64,000 nucleotides of DNA from Toxonevra muliebris (GCA_963691655.1 OY829326.1:91815235-91879234), one strand, 5' to 3'. Positions 13,601 to 24,783 are shown, counted from the first letter of the stretch. Numbers and translations: made by a program. The notes: generated by a model not told the origin, from the sequence alone.

Positions 13601-13719
13601 TGTGCAGAAATGATAAAAAATTACCTGGAAAACAAAATTAATCAGATAGGATTTAAATAACATCGCCATTGTTTTTATTGATAAAAACACATAATTAGTT
13701 ATTTGAATACAAAAAGAAG
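10691..13719. other. AT-rich DNA, no gene seen
   Basis: Only low-complexity short frames. A/T-rich runs near 12300-12370 and 12980-13020 are notable for composition only. The part from about 13120 to 13600 is slightly less AT-rich but gave no recognisable reading frame. Confidence 0.55.
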
Positions 13720-13734
13720 TTTATTATAAGTAAC

Positions 13735-13944
13735 TTACTTAACCAACAGCACATGCAGTGTGTAATCGTCATTAAGTTCTCTTAAATATTGTGCTTCGCT
13801 AATTTTGAAAACCCATGCTGCGCCAACCACTGAGTGGCTCTTCACATTCATTGTTCTAATTGCGTGAAATATATTTTCCACATCAAAATTGTCGCGATCA
13901 ATAGTATCGAAATTTACGCATTGCAACATGTCATAACCAAACAC
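13735..13944 (-). CDS. Possible downstream exon of a small unrecognised gene
   Basis: This minus-strand frame has a protein-like composition unlike the AT-driven frames around it: a mixed acidic and hydrophobic stretch containing HSVVGAAWVFKI and a C-terminus ending DDYTLHVLLVK. A stop codon (TAA, 13735-13737) is followed by AATAAA at 13720-13725. A sequence reading AATTAG before AACAATG gives a possible splice acceptor with the exon starting at 13855. From there the frame matches a possible first exon at 15139-15152, giving a start MASLR-TMNVK. The open frame continues upstream to 13944, where a LINE begins, so the insertion may instead have cut the exon. A GTAAGT at 13733-13738 could also be a donor, in which case more exons follow. 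I do not recognise the protein. It may be a broken gene. Confidence 0.35.
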   Translation of the reverse strand: MFGYDMLQCVNFDTIDRDNFDVENIFHAIRTMNVKSHSVVGAAWVFKISEAQYLRELNDDYTLHVLLVK

Positions 13945-14153
13945 GTTAGGTCAGGTTAGGTTGGAGTGGCAGCCTTCTACTTGAAAGCACACTTAAGCAC
14001 ATAATTAGGCTAATTGTGATACCACAGTACGGCGCGACTCCCCCATTTACAGAGTGGAGAACCATGAGGATTCCATAATGAATCTGGCTTTGTCCTTAAT
14101 ATTTATGGATGATAGCTTGGACAGACTAGTGAAGAAAGTTGAGCTCCGGAGTT

Positions 14154-14575
14154 TTAGTATCCTCCTAGCCACCGATGGACATTCGTACATGAAATAGAGG
14201 ACTGTTTCTCAGAGCCGCAGCACCGACAGAAGTCATCGAATGTTAGTTCTAGTTTTGCAGCATGTCTCTCCATTATGCAGTATTCCGTGAGCACCGAAGA
14301 CATAATGCTGATGGAGTTTCTGCTAAGGTTGAGCGGCTGTCTAGTCCGTCTATTGTCCACAGTGGTCCACGTTAGCCTGGTAATAACACAATTATGCTCC
14401 GCTACCCAGGATCTTTTTGTTTCCTCAAGGTAGTTTTGACGTAAAAAGGACATCAATTGGTAAACTGCGAGTCCTGTTTTGCCAACTTGACGGCATTGCA
14501 GTTACCTGAGATACCCATGTCTCCAGGTACCCAACCTGCGAGTGACTCGACAAAAAGTTGAGTGAAGATCGGCAG
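14154..14575 (-). pseudogene. LINE RNase H and C-terminal Cys-rich region, frameshifted
   Basis: Downstream of the RT thumb, the RNase H signature appears as VPGDMGISGN (relatives have PGH plus GN) with the His replaced by Asp. It sits in a different frame from CRSSLNFLSSHSQ just before it. The C-terminal block includes RRTRQPLNLSR, GRHA-like ERHAAKLEL, and FDDFCRCCGSE, the start of the CCHC-type region usual in this LINE group. Frame breaks and the missing later Cys/His show decay. Confidence 0.75.
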
Positions 14576-15094
14576 TCAAGAACAAGCTTTGATGTAGTGA
14601 AAACACCGGTGGATATTCGCATCGAATGCCCCAGTAATCAATATGGCTGCCGTTTTTCTAATCATATCCAAAGTTGACCGCCTTTGCAGTAGCTGGCCAC
14701 CAGAAGACGGATCCAAAAAGAAGATTAGGCTCGACCACTGCCAGAAAGCGACTCGAGGTTGAAGGCCCCATCTAGTTCCTAATGCCCTCTTAACGCGGTA
14801 GAAAGCGCAAGAGGCTTTCCGTACTCTCTCTGCTATATTAGCTTTCCATTGAAGTTTAGGATCAAGAACAAGTCCTAAATACTTGACGCGCTTGCTATGG
14901 CAAAGCGAGATATTATTAATTTTGGATAGGGCAAAAAGTAGGTATTTTACACTTTCTGTGTTGGCTGGATTTACGTTAAAACCGAGTTCACGGCACCAGT
15001 GAGACAGAATGCCAAGTGAGTGATTTAGCCGTTCTGAAAGAGAAGAAACGTATTTGCAGTACACTGCAATAGCAATGTCATCTTCATAAGCTAA
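14576..15094 (-). pseudogene. LINE reverse transcriptase C-terminal part (motif C to thumb)
   Basis: The frame reads through YEDDIAIAV, then the helix-rich thumb with WCRELGFNVNPANTE, YLGLVLDPKLQWK, a KASCAFYRVKRALGTRWGL block and a conserved ITGAF element that in relatives precedes the RNase H domain. The usual catalytic YADD has Ala replaced by Glu. Everything N-terminal of motif C (fingers, motifs A and B, endonuclease) is absent through 5' truncation, so the copy cannot encode a working enzyme. Confidence 0.85.
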
Positions 15095-15138
15095 GCATAT
15101 TTTGCAGACTGATCATACAACACACACATATAACTTAC

Positions 15139-15152
15139 CTTAAAGATGCCAT
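15139..15152 (-). CDS. Possible first coding exon (MASL plus split Arg codon)
   Basis: On the minus strand, AAAAACCATGG gives a strong insect translation-start context. The short reading M-A-S-L ends at AAG followed by GTAAGT (15133-15138), a consensus splice donor. The sequence upstream (15153-15360) has mixed composition like a promoter and 5' leader, including a 16-bp palindrome at 15321-15336. The split AG joins in frame with AACAATG at 13855. The intervening sequence is filled by the LINE copy, so if this is a real gene the LINE sits in its intron or at the intron-exon edge. Transcription evidence would decide. The start, donor and frame match are what I can see. Confidence 0.35.
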
Positions 15153-15320
15153 GGTTTTTCTTCACTTTTTGCCACGAAAATTAATTCTGTTCGAAAAAAT
15201 TTATAATAAAAAGTACAAACACTTACTAAAACAAGAACAAAATAATGAAGCGTCTTTTCACATCTAACGCCAAGTATAAGAATAGAAATGAGAAATGTCA
15301 ACTATAGGATAAGCGTCAGC

Positions 15321-15336
15321 GTTCGAAATTTCGAAC
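15321..15336. promoter_or_regulatory. Perfect 16-bp palindrome GTTCGAAATTTCGAAC
   Basis: A perfect inverted repeat lies about 170 bp upstream of the possible minus-strand start at 15152. It contains two TTCGAA hexamers around a central AATT core. A dimeric transcription-factor site is possible, but no known factor is assigned. Confidence 0.35.
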
Positions 15337-15359
15337 AGTCAATGTGAGGCTACGCATGT

Positions 15360-16170
15360 GTATGTAACACATACAATTTATATTTCGTAAAAAAGTTCCA
15401 TATATGGGCAATAATTCCTCATGATTACTCTCTAAATTTTCTTCTTTAATTACTTTAAAAAAATTAATTCAAAAAGTGCCTAAAAATAAGGGTTGCAAAA
15501 ATTTACCTCTAGTATCGAGGAAGAGGGGTTCGGTCATGGGGAGTATATATTTTTTTTTTTTGCTGAAAAATGAGGCTTAATATCCACACCAAATTTTATC
15601 TGATGTTTTAATTTATCGTTGCGGTTGCTATACATAGTTAACTCGTAAGCATTTTGAAGATTGTAAGAAGAGAAATCGTCTTTGCTTGAAATGCTTGACT
15701 TAGATATAATTTTTCGTACGATAAATTATTTTTTTTTACACTCCAAAATACTAACAAAAGCAGTCCAACACAAAACAAACATGACAACGAAATTTAAGAG
15801 CGTTCAATAGATTTATGCAACTCGTTTATAAGTGTTCCGTGAGACTCATCTGCTCCTCGTCTTCTGAGCCCGCTGAATGACTTCTAGTCATGAATGGCCA
15901 TCCGTCTACTATCATTATCGAGTTTTTATCGCAATGATAACTCGCAATTGAGCTCTTCCCCGAAAGAAATTATTAACAAAGTATGTATTTGCCGCCATCT
16001 ACGTATTTGCATATGTATGCATAAAGTGATAAAAACACACAGAGTGCAAAGTCTGTGCTTACTTGAAAACTCTTGTTTTGTTCACAAGCAAAATGTTTTT
16101 GTGGTTTTAAATGCGCCGCTGACTTGAAATGCTTTTTGATAGTCGGTGCGCTGCAACTATAATATATCGC
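15360..16170. other. Non-coding DNA, no feature seen
   Basis: AT-rich with a T-run at about 15551-15561 and no supportable gene. The short frame starting at 15894 on the plus strand has no domain. Confidence 0.5.
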
Positions 16171-16176
16171 AACTTC

Positions 16177-16431
16177 ATATCGCTCATTTACTAAAAGACT
16201 GTCATAAGCCAGAAAATACGATTTTTGAGTTAATGATGCAGAATTCTTCATTATGTCACGCTTTATATTGTATAAATTAATATCATATTAATATCTTGTG
16301 TACTCTGGTCGTGAGAATTATAAGATTTCTTCCTTTTTCTGCAAAGTGGGAGTCAATTGAAAACTTTAAACGCGTTTTCTGCAAAATCACCATCTTTGAG
16401 TTATGACAGTCTTTTAGTAAATGAGCGATAT
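16177..16431. repeat. 31-bp perfect inverted repeat with 193-bp spacer
   Basis: Positions 16177-16207 and 16401-16431 are exact reverse complements over 31 bases, including GACTGTCATAA on the left and TTATGACAGTC on the right. The similarity falls off sharply on both sides. The arms do not match a transposon end that I know. They could form a long hairpin in RNA or mark a local inverted duplication. Two short minus-strand frames cross the arms, but neither looks like a real protein. Confidence 0.7.
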
Positions 16432-17280
16432 ATATAACCAACAATTGTGAAAAATGCATAAAAAGATTTGAAGTTTTAACATTAGCCAGCTGGCTCGTAT
16501 ATCCCCTAAAAGCCAAAAAAAAAAAAATTGTTGCAATCAGAAATTGCATCCAAAAAATCATCAATCTTAATTTTCGCAAGCATAAAGTTTTTTAACCGTA
16601 TTTGCTGATTTTCTCTATGCCGATTTTTGCAAAATCATTCATGCTCACTTATACATACATATGTGTGTATGTAGGGGTTTACTTGGCTGAGAGCGTATCT
16701 ACGTATGCATGTGTGTCTGAAAGGGGAAATCAGTGGTTTGCGTAAATCTCATCAACTTAATGCAATTTCTTTTATTCCACATGAGCGTGACACTGATTTC
16801 TGATAGACGAACGTATGAATGTAATACGAAAGCGTAAAAAAAGTTTTGCTCAAAGCCTAAAAGCATACAGCAGTTTTTGTTTCACATCCACAATGACACA
16901 ACAGAAAACCCATGAAACAATCCGTTTACTCATATACTATATAATGCAAAAGTTTTCACTCTTTCTCTCCAACTCTATTTTTCTCATATCGAAATAAATC
17001 ATGTATTTATACACCCACACAAAGCCACACATACACAAATTTACATATGCTGCCATTAAACCAACATACATACATATTCAGATAAAATGAATAGTAAAAA
17101 AAATATATACGTCAAACTTTTTTCTCTCATATAAAAGCATTTGCAGAATAAAAACAGCAGCAAAAGTTTGGGGGATTGGGAAAGCTACAGAAAGTATAAA
17201 AAATCATGTGTTGCTCTTAGCTATTCCTACTCTTCTCCGTAAGTCTTTACGCTAAAAACCATACATACATTCTTTTTTCT
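16432..17280. other. AT-rich DNA with ACAT microsatellite patches
   Basis: No gene is supported. Several short alternating TACATA/ATGTAT stretches occur (for example 16650-16680 and 17060-17082). Confidence 0.55.
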
Positions 17281-17960
17281 CGTTTAATTATTGACTGCGG
17301 TAAAGCGATTAACATTTTTAGCCGTAATTGCATTTAGTTGTTTGTTGCTTGCGTCCATCTATGACAGCACTAGCCCAGCCATAACATTTCATCTGCTTCG
17401 TTTCCAACGCTCTGACCTCTCTCACTCTTTCTCTTGTTTTCTATGTATGCAAATGTGAGTGTCCAGTGGCCATATTGGCAACGTATTTGCTACAATTTGA
17501 TTGTTATGCTAGTCGGCAGATATGAATATATATACATATATATAGTTAGGTACTCTTCCATATATGTACACATAATTTTTCATCAGCCCTCATCAGCCTT
17601 GTCCTCCTCTTCACATCCCTGCTCTGTGTCCATGTTTAACATTCTCTCCACATGAACTACAACTGCTTTAGGTTAAACTTTTGTTTGCTTATTCAGGCAT
17701 AATATTTTAGGGTGGCTTTCCGTACTCATCTACATTCAAGCGTATACGGCAATTTTTTTATATTTACGCTGCACATTTCAACCACGGTGTATATTTCCTG
17801 CGGGCAAAAAGCGTGCTAGGCTAGGCGGAAGGCAAATGGTTTCCAAACATCCGGTTGCTTTGCTTTGCGAAATATGCACACAGTAGCAAACCACTTTTTA
17901 ATTTAGTTTTTAATGTAGCGGCAGCATTTAATTGCATTTTAAAACCTTATACATACAAAC
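17281..17960. promoter_or_regulatory. Mixed-composition non-coding block, possible cis-regulatory DNA
   Basis: Composition is less AT-rich than its surroundings, with few homopolymers, no repeat boundaries and no reading frame. Homeodomain-type cores (TTTAATTATTG at 17283, GTAATTGC near 17324, TTTAATTGC near 17928) are scattered through it. This texture is what conserved non-coding DNA often looks like in fly introns and intergenic regions. Without alignment to a related genome it remains a guess. Confidence 0.25.
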
Positions 17961-18344
17961 AAAAATACCAATGCATATATATATTACAAGCATGAAAGTA
18001 TGCATTAGAAAAACATTGTTGTGGTTTTTCCAAGGGCTTATTCAATATTTAATAATAATAATAAAAATATTTATTAATTCAATTGTTAAATTTTTAAAAT
18101 ATTAATTTGTGGTATTTTTTGTGTATTGTGTAATAGTATAACAATTCATTTACATATAGTAAATAAACTTCATTCTGAAAGATTAAAAAATGGCTTTCCA
18201 ATGCAAGTTCTTGCACCTGCCTGAAGAGCACCCATGATTTCCTGATACTAATTGATAGTTTTTGGTGTATGAATTAGATTCCGACCATCTAATATATTTA
18301 TTTATTTGCCTATCGCCTCAAATAGTTTTAAAAAAAGTTAAAAA

Positions 18345-18593
18345 TTAATAGTTTATACATAGATTATGGTCAAAAAATACTAAAAATATTTCATTGCCAA
18401 TGCGAGCAAACTGCTTGCGGGTTGTCAAATAGTTTTTGAGTCGCAGTAATAAAGATGAGTGAAAATCCATTAAATTTAGTTTTTTCAATGTAACAGAATG
18501 TTGGACTCTATCGAATACCTTACCAAAATCTGTGTACAGAACTTCCACTTGATTGACGTCTTTAAAATTATTCTTTAAAAAATAGAAGAACAA
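18345..18593 (-). pseudogene. Jockey/CR1-like LINE reverse transcriptase fragment (motif A)
   Basis: The frame contains VEVLYTDFGKVFDRVQH, matching the RT palm motif A of Jockey/CR1-type LINEs (usually TDFSKAFDRV with the first catalytic Asp). It is followed by LLLRLKNYLTTRKQFARIGN, the expected segment leading toward motif B. The catalytic Asp is present, but Ser and Ala of the usual SKAFD are Gly and Val. The conserved PQG block that should follow is missing and the sequence runs into unrelated AT-rich DNA. It is an isolated fragment of roughly 190 bp. Confidence 0.75.
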
Positions 18594-18859
18594 AATATAG
18601 TGCAGAATATAGTATATGAAAAGAATCTTCAGCTTTTTACATTGAGAGAGGTGAAAGAAGAAATTTCAACTGGTTTAAGGGAAATAAAAGCTTTGGTTTC
18701 GATTAGATAATATCTGAAGCACTGAAAAATTTGCTATGAAAACGTTTCTTTCAAAAATTATAGACTACTGCATTATGTTGCAATATAAACCTTAATCTTG
18801 TAAAATTTCAGTAATTTAAGTAATATAGGATCGCCATATTGACCTATTGCTTTATTTTT

Positions 18860-19020
18860 CACTATTCCTATCTAGCTCTATGGAAATTAGTTCTGTAATC
18901 AGCTCAAATTAATTACACCTGAAAAACAGCTAAAGCCACTATACCAATTTGGCTTTACAAAAATATACTCACCCATAGGCCAGGTTCACAAAAATGCACA
19001 CTCGAAAGGGTTAAATGATT
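18860..19020 (+). pseudogene. Second Jockey-like RT scrap (QFGF motif)
   Basis: A plus-strand reading PEKQLKPLYQFGFTK followed by SPIGQVHKN matches the conserved QFGFR..HST..QVHR block at the start of the RT domain in Jockey-clade LINEs. The Arg, His and Thr of the usual motif are changed and the downstream frame decays. It points the opposite way from the RT fragment at 18345-18593, so the two come from separate insertions or a rearranged copy. Confidence 0.55.
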
Positions 19021-22000
19021 TCAATAATCAGTTTGATCCAACTGATTTTTTTTCTATTTTCAAATATTATTTGCAAATGTTGTTTTGTTGACTTGCATAT
19101 TTTCATTTTAAGTGTAATGCAAATATGAATATGTTTTTTGTCAAAACCAAACTACTGAAATCGTACTGGATATAATTGAAAGTTTTCCTAAACTTCTAAA
19201 AGCCTTAGCACTAAACTGTCACTGAGTACTGCATTCAAAGCATGAGATATCCAGGAAACTAATTTTCACGTCGAACTTCAGAGCTTTGAATTTATGAAAT
19301 ATCATAGCAGGCAACTACGTTCAAAAAGAGTTTAAACTCTCAGATACTCAAGAAACAAATGTTCCAATATTTTTTACAATTTAAATTACCAGGAAATATA
19401 TTCTTTGCCATTCCAGTTTTTAATTAATTTGAGAACATGAGAAAGTCTGTAAAAGTTCGTATTTAATTTCAAAACCGATATATCCAATGATGATTTTTAA
19501 GGCAACTAGTTATCCCTTCTCGATAAATGACACCAAAGACATTTTTCACCACACAGGTCATAATTTTCATTTGTGATGCTGCATAAAATTTCAACGTACA
19601 AAAACGAAAAACGCCTAAATGCATGCTTCAATTTTCAATTTCTTTTTCATGAAACAAAATATGCAATGTCTCTCCATACACATGCGTCAAAATGTCAATA
19701 TTTGGTATGAAATCTCTTTGAAAAAAATACGCTATCATTTTGCCATAATTTAGTATGATATGTGCATATAAAAAATGGAATCATGCAGTAGCATTCTCAA
19801 TTGAATCAGAAATGATACAGATGCTAGCAATGCGAAGAAAGGAGATCAGGTTTTCTATACAAAGTAGTAAAACGCCCAGACAGTTTTCGATCTTTTTATT
19901 TGGTTTTTCTGATAGTTGCTCGCTTGTCCTCTTTGATTTCAAAACATTTCCAAACCAACATACTTCTATTAATACTACTACCTCTGTTGGTTGGTAATCG
20001 AGATTAGTGTATGTAGCCAGAATATACAGCCATAGTAAATTTTCTATTTGGATTTCTTTTTCTTTTTTTTTTGGAAGCTGTCAGAAGGACACAAAAACAT
20101 TTCTAGATTTATCTTACTCCCGTTTTCTTTTTTTGTTTGTTTTTTTTTTTGCGTTTCTGCATTGCATTTGATTCGTTAAAAAATGCAAAATACTAAACAA
20201 AATAGTGCAGGAATGCGTTCATTTGCAAATTTTGCTTCTGTGTCACATTTGCTTCTATTTTTCTATATGTGCATACATGTGTAGTATGCTCTATGTAGAT
20301 ATTTGTACAAAGATATTTGTGTATGTGTGAGCCTCATGTAAGGTACTTTGATGCCGTAAAAGTATGCTATGCAGTTATAACATAAAAAATGGTTTACACA
20401 GGCACTGTTTCTCAAACCTCGGTCATATGTTTTGAGAGAGAGTTATGCTTGGTTTTTACTATGTCGTATTCAATGGCAAAATCGAAACAAAGAGTATCTC
20501 ATGCGAACAACTGCCAACTTGTCGTTGTTTCATTTGAAATTGTAAAAATCAGGCATTAAATTTAAAGATGAATGAATTAGTTTATTTTCTTTGGGAAAAG
20601 TTTATAAAAAGAGACTTTGGATGATGACTTAATAAGCTTATGAATTATGAATGTTGTTCGGAGAGAATATTTACATTGTACGACATGATATCAATAGTGT
20701 AAAGTATTGCTGTTGTTTTGCATTAGACTTTCACATAATCTCAAAATAAAGTGTTTTAATGAAGCTTCTATGACTACAAGTAATGTGAATACATTATCTG
20801 GTAAATTTATTTTTGCTGTAAGTACAAAATTTTAAGTACCATGTGATATAATAACTATAACGAATTTCATCTCTTCTTCAACGGCAAGAAAAAAAGATTT
20901 TGAAATTAATTTTCAAAATGTATTTCGCACCACACACAGCGCCTAAGTTAATTCCTTTTTGAAGTTGCATAAGTTCTCTGTTTTTGTGTTTTCTTTTTTT
21001 GAAACATATTTCTCCAATTTATTTAGAGAGTTCTATACGCTGTACATAAATACCTTTCTAGCTATTTGACAACAAATAAGTCCCCTTTGCTGCCTGCCTA
21101 CTTGCGTCAGGTTTCTTGTGTGTGTTTCTTCTGCTGCTCGTGTTGTATCAAATTTCAATTAAAAATATATTTTATAATTTTACCAAGAGCAGCAAAAAAC
21201 CTCATTCTCTACTATTTATGTTTACGCTATATCTACTTCGACTGCCTGCTCTACCCTTAGATACTCCTAGCTGCCCGCCCTACTGCCGAAATCATCAGCT
21301 GGCAGCAACACAATTTGTTTATTTACAGTCTCTTGCCATTTTTGTTTTCGGTTTCACAGGGACTACTTTTTCATGAAATACAATTTTCTTACCTTTGCGT
21401 ATGTATTTGAGCGTATATTTTCTCACTTTCCCTCCACTCTCTGCGTGCACTCGAGCATATTCATGCATATGTATGTGTGTGTGTTTGTGTGTGTATGGTT
21501 TCATGCGTAATTTTATGCTTTCAAATTATTTTTCTACATTTGTTTTTTTTATTTGCTGTTTATTTTTTCTTTTTGAAAGAGAATTTAATTTATAAATGAT
21601 TAATTTGCAAGATAAAAGCAAATCATGTTGTTTTTCAACTTTGTTGTTGTTTTATTTTTCATGCAAAAGAAACAACAAAAGTAACAGCAACAACAACAGC
21701 GAAGGCAAAAAACGAAGCAGAAATTACGTTGCTTATAATTAAGTGGCAGCGAGTAACAATCACAGAATGAAGTTGGGCGTGGCAGGTGTTGAAAACGACA
21801 TAGAAAAAGAGCCAAAGACAGACACAAAGCTAATGTAACAAGTAATTGCGCTTGTACGTGTGTGTGTATAGTATATTTGTTTGTATGCGTAAGTGTACAT
21901 AAAATATTTTTGAATAATTAATAATGCAAAATAAATTAGATTTTTGTGTGATGGCATTAAATATGTATATTGGCGCCTAAAAGTATGCTAAAGTCTTATT

Positions 22001-22640
22001 TCTTATACATATCTAAGTACATAGATATCAATTTGATTGCAATACGAGCATTGAGCATTGAGTACTTAAGTGTGCTTATATAAAAGAAATCCTGCATAAT
22101 TAAAATTATTCGCTCGCTTAATTGAAATTTAGATACAAAAATTATCCTAAAAGTAAATACAAAAGTTTTTTTTCTTTCTACTTTTTGTGTATTCTCCACA
22201 AAATTGAGTTTCCAACACAATTACATAAATTTGTCTTTGATTATGGTCGCAAATTAAATTCAACTTAAGTTTCAATTACCATTTTTTTCTTTAAATAAAT
22301 TAATAACATTGTTTGAAATTTTGTAATTGCTTTAATTTATATGTGTAGGTATCTAAAAACCTGTTTTGAATTGTTATTTGTTTACCTTCTAATGTGTTAA
22401 ATAAAGTATGTTTGTGGCGAAATTCGACAACACCGTAGGCGCATTTATCTTTAAGTGTTGACCTAAAAAGGATACCACGACATTTTTGGTTTATTGCTTG
22501 TTGTTGTTAAGTTTAATGTTAACATATAGCTGATCTCCGCCACAGAGGAAAATCGAGTTTAATTCTTGAACGAAATTTCAAAGACGATTTTTTTCAGTGG
22601 TCTCCTGGGGTAAAAATATTTTTTTTTTATTATGTTATAA
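19021..22640. other. AT-rich non-coding DNA
   Basis: No gene is supported. It includes a TG-rich microsatellite at 21470-21496, CAA-rich trinucleotide tracts near 21664-21702, the near-match motif at 20353-20366 and the third exact GCCTAAAAGTATG at 21975-21987. The plus-strand frames around 21066-21376 are pyrimidine-rich low-complexity translations. Confidence 0.55.
21975..21987 (+). promoter_or_regulatory. Recurrent 13-bp motif GCCTAAAAGTATG, copy 3
   Basis: Exact match, and with GGC before it and C after it. The near match at 20353-20366 (GCCGTAAAAGTATG) is also followed by C, so the underlying consensus may be longer on its 3' side. Confidence 0.35.
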
Positions 22641-22654
22641 CTTGAGAGAATGAT

Positions 22655-23260
22655 CCTAAGGGACCGTTCACATATTACGTAAGGCGATTTTTGACCCCCT
22701 GGTATCGATCAGAAAATTTCGAGGGAATTGGCAGTTGACAGTTATTGGATTTTGATCAATTAAAATGAGATTTGCAATAGGCAAACTAAAATTAGTTGAT
22801 CATTGATCGACAGCCAACGATAATCAATCGAGATTCGCAGTAAGTCCTACAAGTTTCTTAAATGAAAAACGCAGGAATTTTTCATTTATTAATTTAAAAA
22901 TGCGATTGATTAGTTATTGCTGTGATTTTGGGGAAAGATAAGACTCAAAAAAGTTCCGTATCCTCTAAAAGCTAAAAAAATTCTCTTTATTACGCTTATT
23001 AGAAGTCTCTTGTTGGGAGTTTTTGCAAAACGATTTATTAAGCGGATTTTCGAGTCGCTTCTGTTTGCTTTTTTTTTGCTATTCTTAACACTGTACGATC
23101 CATGGGGCATATACGACCCACCTGAACTTTTACTATCTACCTACTGGGGATTTTTAAAAAATTTCTAAGCACCGATGAAGAACTCGCGAGCTCGCCGATA
23201 AAGAAATATTAAGCTTCTAAAATACAATGACCTATTGGGGTCTTACAGTCTGAGATTCAT
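22655..23260. other. Possible decayed repeat beginning GGGACCGTTCACATATTACG
   Basis: The opening at about 22660 resembles a sequence (GGACC..TTCA/CATTA..TTACGTAA) that I recall as common in dispersed insect repeats. The segment up to about 23260 has intermediate composition, with several GACC-rich patches (22695, 23116, 23231). No terminal inverted repeat or target-site duplication was found and no frame could be assigned. Confidence 0.25.
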
Positions 23261-23784
23261 ACAAATACATCTTAAAGTTAAAATACGTTCCCTTTTTTGA
23301 AAGTTCTGAAAATTTGTTTTCTATGATATATTTTTATGATATTTTCGGAAATGTTTGTTTTTAGCTTCAGTTGCTTCTTCTGAAAACTGTCCTATAGGCA
23401 GCAGAGCAATTTCAATATAATTCGCATCATGTATTATTATTTTATGCATGGTTGGTGACATGGGTATAAGCCAGCGTATAACGTTACTGTGCATGCTTTG
23501 AATTTATTTTTTATGTTTTATTTCTAAAATCGCAACTTTTCTCAAAAAAATATTGCTTTCTTAAAGAAAAATTTGTAATCTTTTCATTAAGCTCAAAATC
23601 AATGCGGGAAAACTTCAGGAAACATAACTTTTTAACTCAAACGCGGAAAAAATAATTCTGTATAGAAAGCTATACAATAAAAAATCTTTGAAAAGTAAAC
23701 ACACTGACCTGCTTAATTAGAATTCATGGCTTGCAATTAACACGACTCGTAATAAATAAAAAAATATGCAACAAGAGTATATAT

Positions 23785-24498
23785 CAAGGACGGTAATCAT
23801 TATAAGCAGTATGAAAAAATTAAAATTTAATGCTTATTACTTGAATTTTATTTATTTGATCATCAGAAATTATAACAATTTTTTTGATTTTTATCTGTTT
23901 GCTCAAAAATAATAATTATTTTCTGATTTTCTTTATGTTCAGGAAAAAAAATTCATTATTTGATTTTTATATATTTGATTGAAACATGATTCATTTTATT
24001 ATTTGTATTGTTGCCTTTTGCACAAAGTACCGCTTATCTGTATACATAGTGTTAAGCTGCAGGAGAAAAATATTATTGCGGGAGTGACTTGTCAGCGACA
24101 ATAACAGCGAAGTATTGGTTTTGTAGTTTTTCTTTTTGTTCTTGTAGTTTTTTCTTAGATGAAAACCCGGAAAACATTTTACGACCTTACGAGCTTAAAA
24201 CGATTTGATTTTTCCGTTTCAATAAAAATATAAAAATCAAATAATGTTTACAAAAAAAATCCGAAAATAATTTTTATTTCTGAGCAAACATATAATTTCT
24301 GAACAAAAAATAAAAATTCACAGGTAAAAATTGTTTTTAATTTTTTGTGAAAATGCTCAGAAAGAAAAAATATCTACTGATTCGAACAAAGCATGCAATC
24401 ATTTTCAATTTGGTGTACCCGTCATTGTTCTCCGATATTTGGAACACGTTGATTTTTTCATTTAAATATTTAAAAATAATTATTATTTTCGGTGCCTG
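23785..24498 (-). mobile_element. Short hAT-like non-autonomous element, copy B
   Basis: A 714-bp reverse-complement relative of the element at 276-791, flanked by a perfect 8-bp duplication, GTATATAT (23777-23784 and 24499-24506). Termini read inward are CAAGGACGGTAATCATT and CAGGCACCGAAAATAATAA. Its interior has long inverted arms (about 23880-23985 against 24217-24300), so it is a foldback element. It is longer than copy A because of extra central sequence around 23990-24110. There is no transposase frame. Two diverged copies with different, intact target duplications show that the family has moved independently at least twice. Confidence 0.85.
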
Positions 24499-24783
24499 GT
24501 ATATATTGCCACAAAATTTAACATGTTATTTTTTTACTAACAAACTGTTCGGGAAGCGGTAATACATGGAGTGTAATACATGTTATACAATATTTGTATT
24601 TGTAAAGCAAACTATTTTTTCTACCCTGTGTGATCTTCGGAATACCCCTCTGCCAAATTTACTAACCGAACCCTTTGAAAAAACTATTTTCTAAACATTA
24701 ATACAATACAACAACCAAAACAGTAATTGCCAATTTTTTATTTTTTTTCTATTTATTAATAACGAGAATTTCAGTTAACCTTA

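Larger units (their letters stand above)
13945..15112 (-). mobile_element. 5'-truncated RNase H-bearing LINE (I-superfamily-like), family A
   Basis: Read on the minus strand, the copy begins just before reverse transcriptase motif C, seen as YEDD instead of YADD (15077-15088). It continues through the thumb region (WCRELGFNVNP, VKYLGLVLDPKLQWKANI), an RNase H segment with VPGDMGISGN near 14490-14530 in a shifted frame, and a Cys-rich C-terminal region (FDDFCRCCG). Frameshifts separate these blocks, so it is a pseudogene. The 3' end is GGCTGCCACTCCAACC followed by CCTAA-type repeats at 13946-13962. The flanks TCATAACCAAACAC and TCATACAACACAC look like a decayed target-site duplication. The position lies between two possible exons of a minus-strand gene. 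Confidence 0.85.

Noticed and set aside
22655..22720. Start of a named insect MITE
   Set aside because: Only the first 30 or so bases look familiar. No second end could be located.
23785..24498. Helitron reading of copy B (starts near TC, ends CTGG)
   Set aside because: Perfect 8-bp target-site duplications on both copies and inverted termini fit a hAT-like element. Helitrons make no duplication.
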